The notes under the pieces are model-generated. The model did not search any database. It saw only the letters and a list, made by a program, of their open reading frames with translations, and had not been told where the DNA came from. This document shows, piece by piece, positions 6,072 to 6,866 of a stretch of 6,866 bases of DNA (position 1 is its first letter; the number at the start of each line of letters is the position of its first letter). The DNA is from Candidatus Pacearchaeota archaeon (lineage in GTDB: Archaea; Nanobdellota; Nanobdellia; Pacearchaeales; UBA284). The stretch is from the NCBI GenBank assembly GCA_023511755.1, contig JAIMAW010000025.1, positions 1 through 6,866 on the forward strand, written 5' to 3'. The position numbers and the translations under genes were made by a program.

Positions 6072-6737
6072 ATGAAAATAAGTTCAATTGAGTTGGAGTG
6101 GCTTGGTCATGCTGCATTTAAAATAAATTTCAAAGGCAGATCTCTCTATATTGACCCCTACCAAATTCAAGATGAGGCTAAAGCAGACATAATTCTTGTG
6201 ACTCATAGCCATTATGACCATTGTTCACAACAAGATATAGAAAAACTTGCCAAAGATGGTACGATTGTAATCGCAACTCCAGATTGCCAGAGCAAATTGG
6301 CCCGATTGAAACAAAAGATAACTATAGAACTAATTGAACCGGGTAAAGAATTTACGATTAATGATATAAAAATTAAAGCTATCGAAGCTTACAATCCTAG
6401 TAAAAAGTTTCATCCAAAAAGTGAAGAGTGGGTCGGTTATATCATACAGTGCAATGGCGCAATTGTTTATCACGCAGGCGACACCGACCTAATCAAGGAA
6501 ATGTCCAATTTAACAGGTTATGGAAAACGAGGGAATTATTTTATAGCCCTATTGCCAATCGGGGGGACATACACAATGAATGCAGAGGAGGCTTCCGAGG
6601 CCGCCGCGCTAATAAAGCCAACGGTCGCTATTCCGATGCATTATGGCACTATAATCGGCTCAGCGAGCGATGCAGAAAAGTTTGTCAAGTTGTGTGAAGA
6701 AAAAGGTATCAGTGCGAGAATTCTAGAAAAATCTTGA
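6072..6737 (+). CDS. Metallo-beta-lactamase-fold metal-dependent hydrolase, UPF0173 type
   Basis: A 221-residue single-domain enzyme of the metallo-beta-lactamase fold, close to the usual UPF0173 length. It opens with the family signature IELEWLGHAAFKINF and LYIDPY. The metal site is visible as THSHYDH (His45, His47, Asp49, His50), YHAGDTD (His134, Asp137) and IPMHYGT (His190), so both metal positions are filled and the enzyme should be active. There is no signal peptide or membrane segment, so it is cytoplasmic. The family is widespread in archaea and bacteria, but its substrate is not established. The neighbours (a tRNA synthetase and an unknown gene, each with its own promoter) give no functional clue. 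The start at 6072 is supported by the family N-terminus and by a TATA box 28 nt upstream. Confidence 0.9.
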   Translation: MKISSIELEWLGHAAFKINFKGRSLYIDPYQIQDEAKADIILVTHSHYDHCSQQDIEKLAKDGTIVIATPDCQSKLARLKQKITIELIEPGKEFTINDIKIKAIEAYNPSKKFHPKSEEWVGYIIQCNGAIVYHAGDTDLIKEMSNLTGYGKRGNYFIALLPIGGTYTMNAEEASEAAALIKPTVAIPMHYGTIIGSASDAEKFVKLCEEKGISARILEKS

Positions 6738-6750
6738 AGGCCAAAATATG

Positions 6751-6793
6751 TTTTATTTTATAACTAATTTTTTATAGTTTTTTTATTATTTTT
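6751..6793 (+). terminator. T-rich intergenic region: likely terminator of the hydrolase gene
   Basis: The gap after the hydrolase stop codon is overwhelmingly T with scattered A, including runs of six or more T around 6768-6773 and 6778-6784. This is the form archaeal oligo-T terminators take. The same stretch contains the next gene's TATA box, so the terminator and promoter overlap. No hairpin is evident. Confidence 0.5.
6771..6776 (+). promoter_or_regulatory. TATA box (TTTATA) for the right-edge gene
   Basis: TTTATAG sits in a T-rich background with its first base 27 nt before the ATG at 6798. The spacing matches the other three promoters, though the low-complexity surroundings make this call weaker and no BRE is clear. 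Confidence 0.5.
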
Positions 6794-6797
6794 GCCA

Positions 6798-6866
6798 ATG
6801 GCAAGAGAAATTATTATTGGAAAGCAATATCCCGAGGTTCTAAAAACCTTGGCTAGAGAGTATCTC
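6798..6866 (+). CDS. Unrecognised protein, N-terminal 23 codons only (3'-partial)
   Basis: An open frame starts at the ATG at 6798 and runs off the right edge, too short for most ORF thresholds. It begins MAREIIIGKQYPEV and continues into a likely amphipathic helix (LKTLAREYL). It is supported by a TATA box at the same distance as in the neighbouring genes and by the termination of the previous gene just upstream. Too little is visible to name a family or function. There is no signal peptide, so the protein is probably cytoplasmic. Confidence 0.6.
   Translation, partial: MAREIIIGKQYPEVLKTLAREYL

Noticed and set aside
6428..6697. Plus-strand 89-codon frame inside the hydrolase gene
   Set aside because: It overlaps the conserved metal-binding region of the UPF0173 protein in another frame and has no recognisable domain.
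1..6866. CRISPR array, insertion sequence, toxin-antitoxin pair or tRNA gene
   Set aside because: No direct repeats with regular spacers, no transposase or terminal inverted repeats, no cloverleaf, and all long frames are explained by the listed genes.

Overview
The window is compact, archaeal-type chromosome with every gene on the + strand and almost no spare DNA. The family assignments (Mre11/Rad50 pair, archaeal-type AsnRS) are archaeal in character. So are the TATA-box promoters placed 27-29 nt ahead of start codons, the absence of Shine-Dalgarno motifs, and the oligo-T tracts after genes. Very short intergenic gaps and a Rad50 with short arms would suit a small-genome (DPANN-like) archaeon, but that placement is an inference and no marker here fixes the phylum.

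Layout. (1) Positions 3-1136: a reading frame already open at the left edge. Its first ~120 residues are the DNA-binding helix-hairpin-helix (HhH) region of a family X DNA polymerase (PolX). Within a few codons it changes into the second half of an Mre11 nuclease: the late metal-binding motifs, the capping domain and the Rad50-binding tail. The first half of the Mre11 active site is not visible. (2) 1159-3219: a complete Rad50 ATPase with short coiled-coil arms and a zinc hook, 22 nt downstream and with no promoter of its own. (3) 3291-4709: a secreted-then-anchored membrane protein with several immunoglobulin-like beta domains outside and one similar domain after the membrane helix. (4) 4740-6035: asparaginyl-tRNA synthetase. 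(5) 6072-6737: a small metallo-beta-lactamase-fold hydrolase of the UPF0173 type. (6) 6798 to the right edge: the first 23 codons of an unrecognised gene.

How they work together. The Mre11-like gene and rad50 look like one transcription unit encoding a DNA end-processing complex. Genes 3 to 6 each have their own TATA box and look monocistronic with leaderless mRNAs, so they need not be related in function. The main discovery candidate is the PolX-HhH/Mre11 fusion: a domain nested in Mre11, a replacement of its catalytic half, a deletion between neighbouring genes, or an assembly chimera. The sequence just left of the window would largely decide between these.
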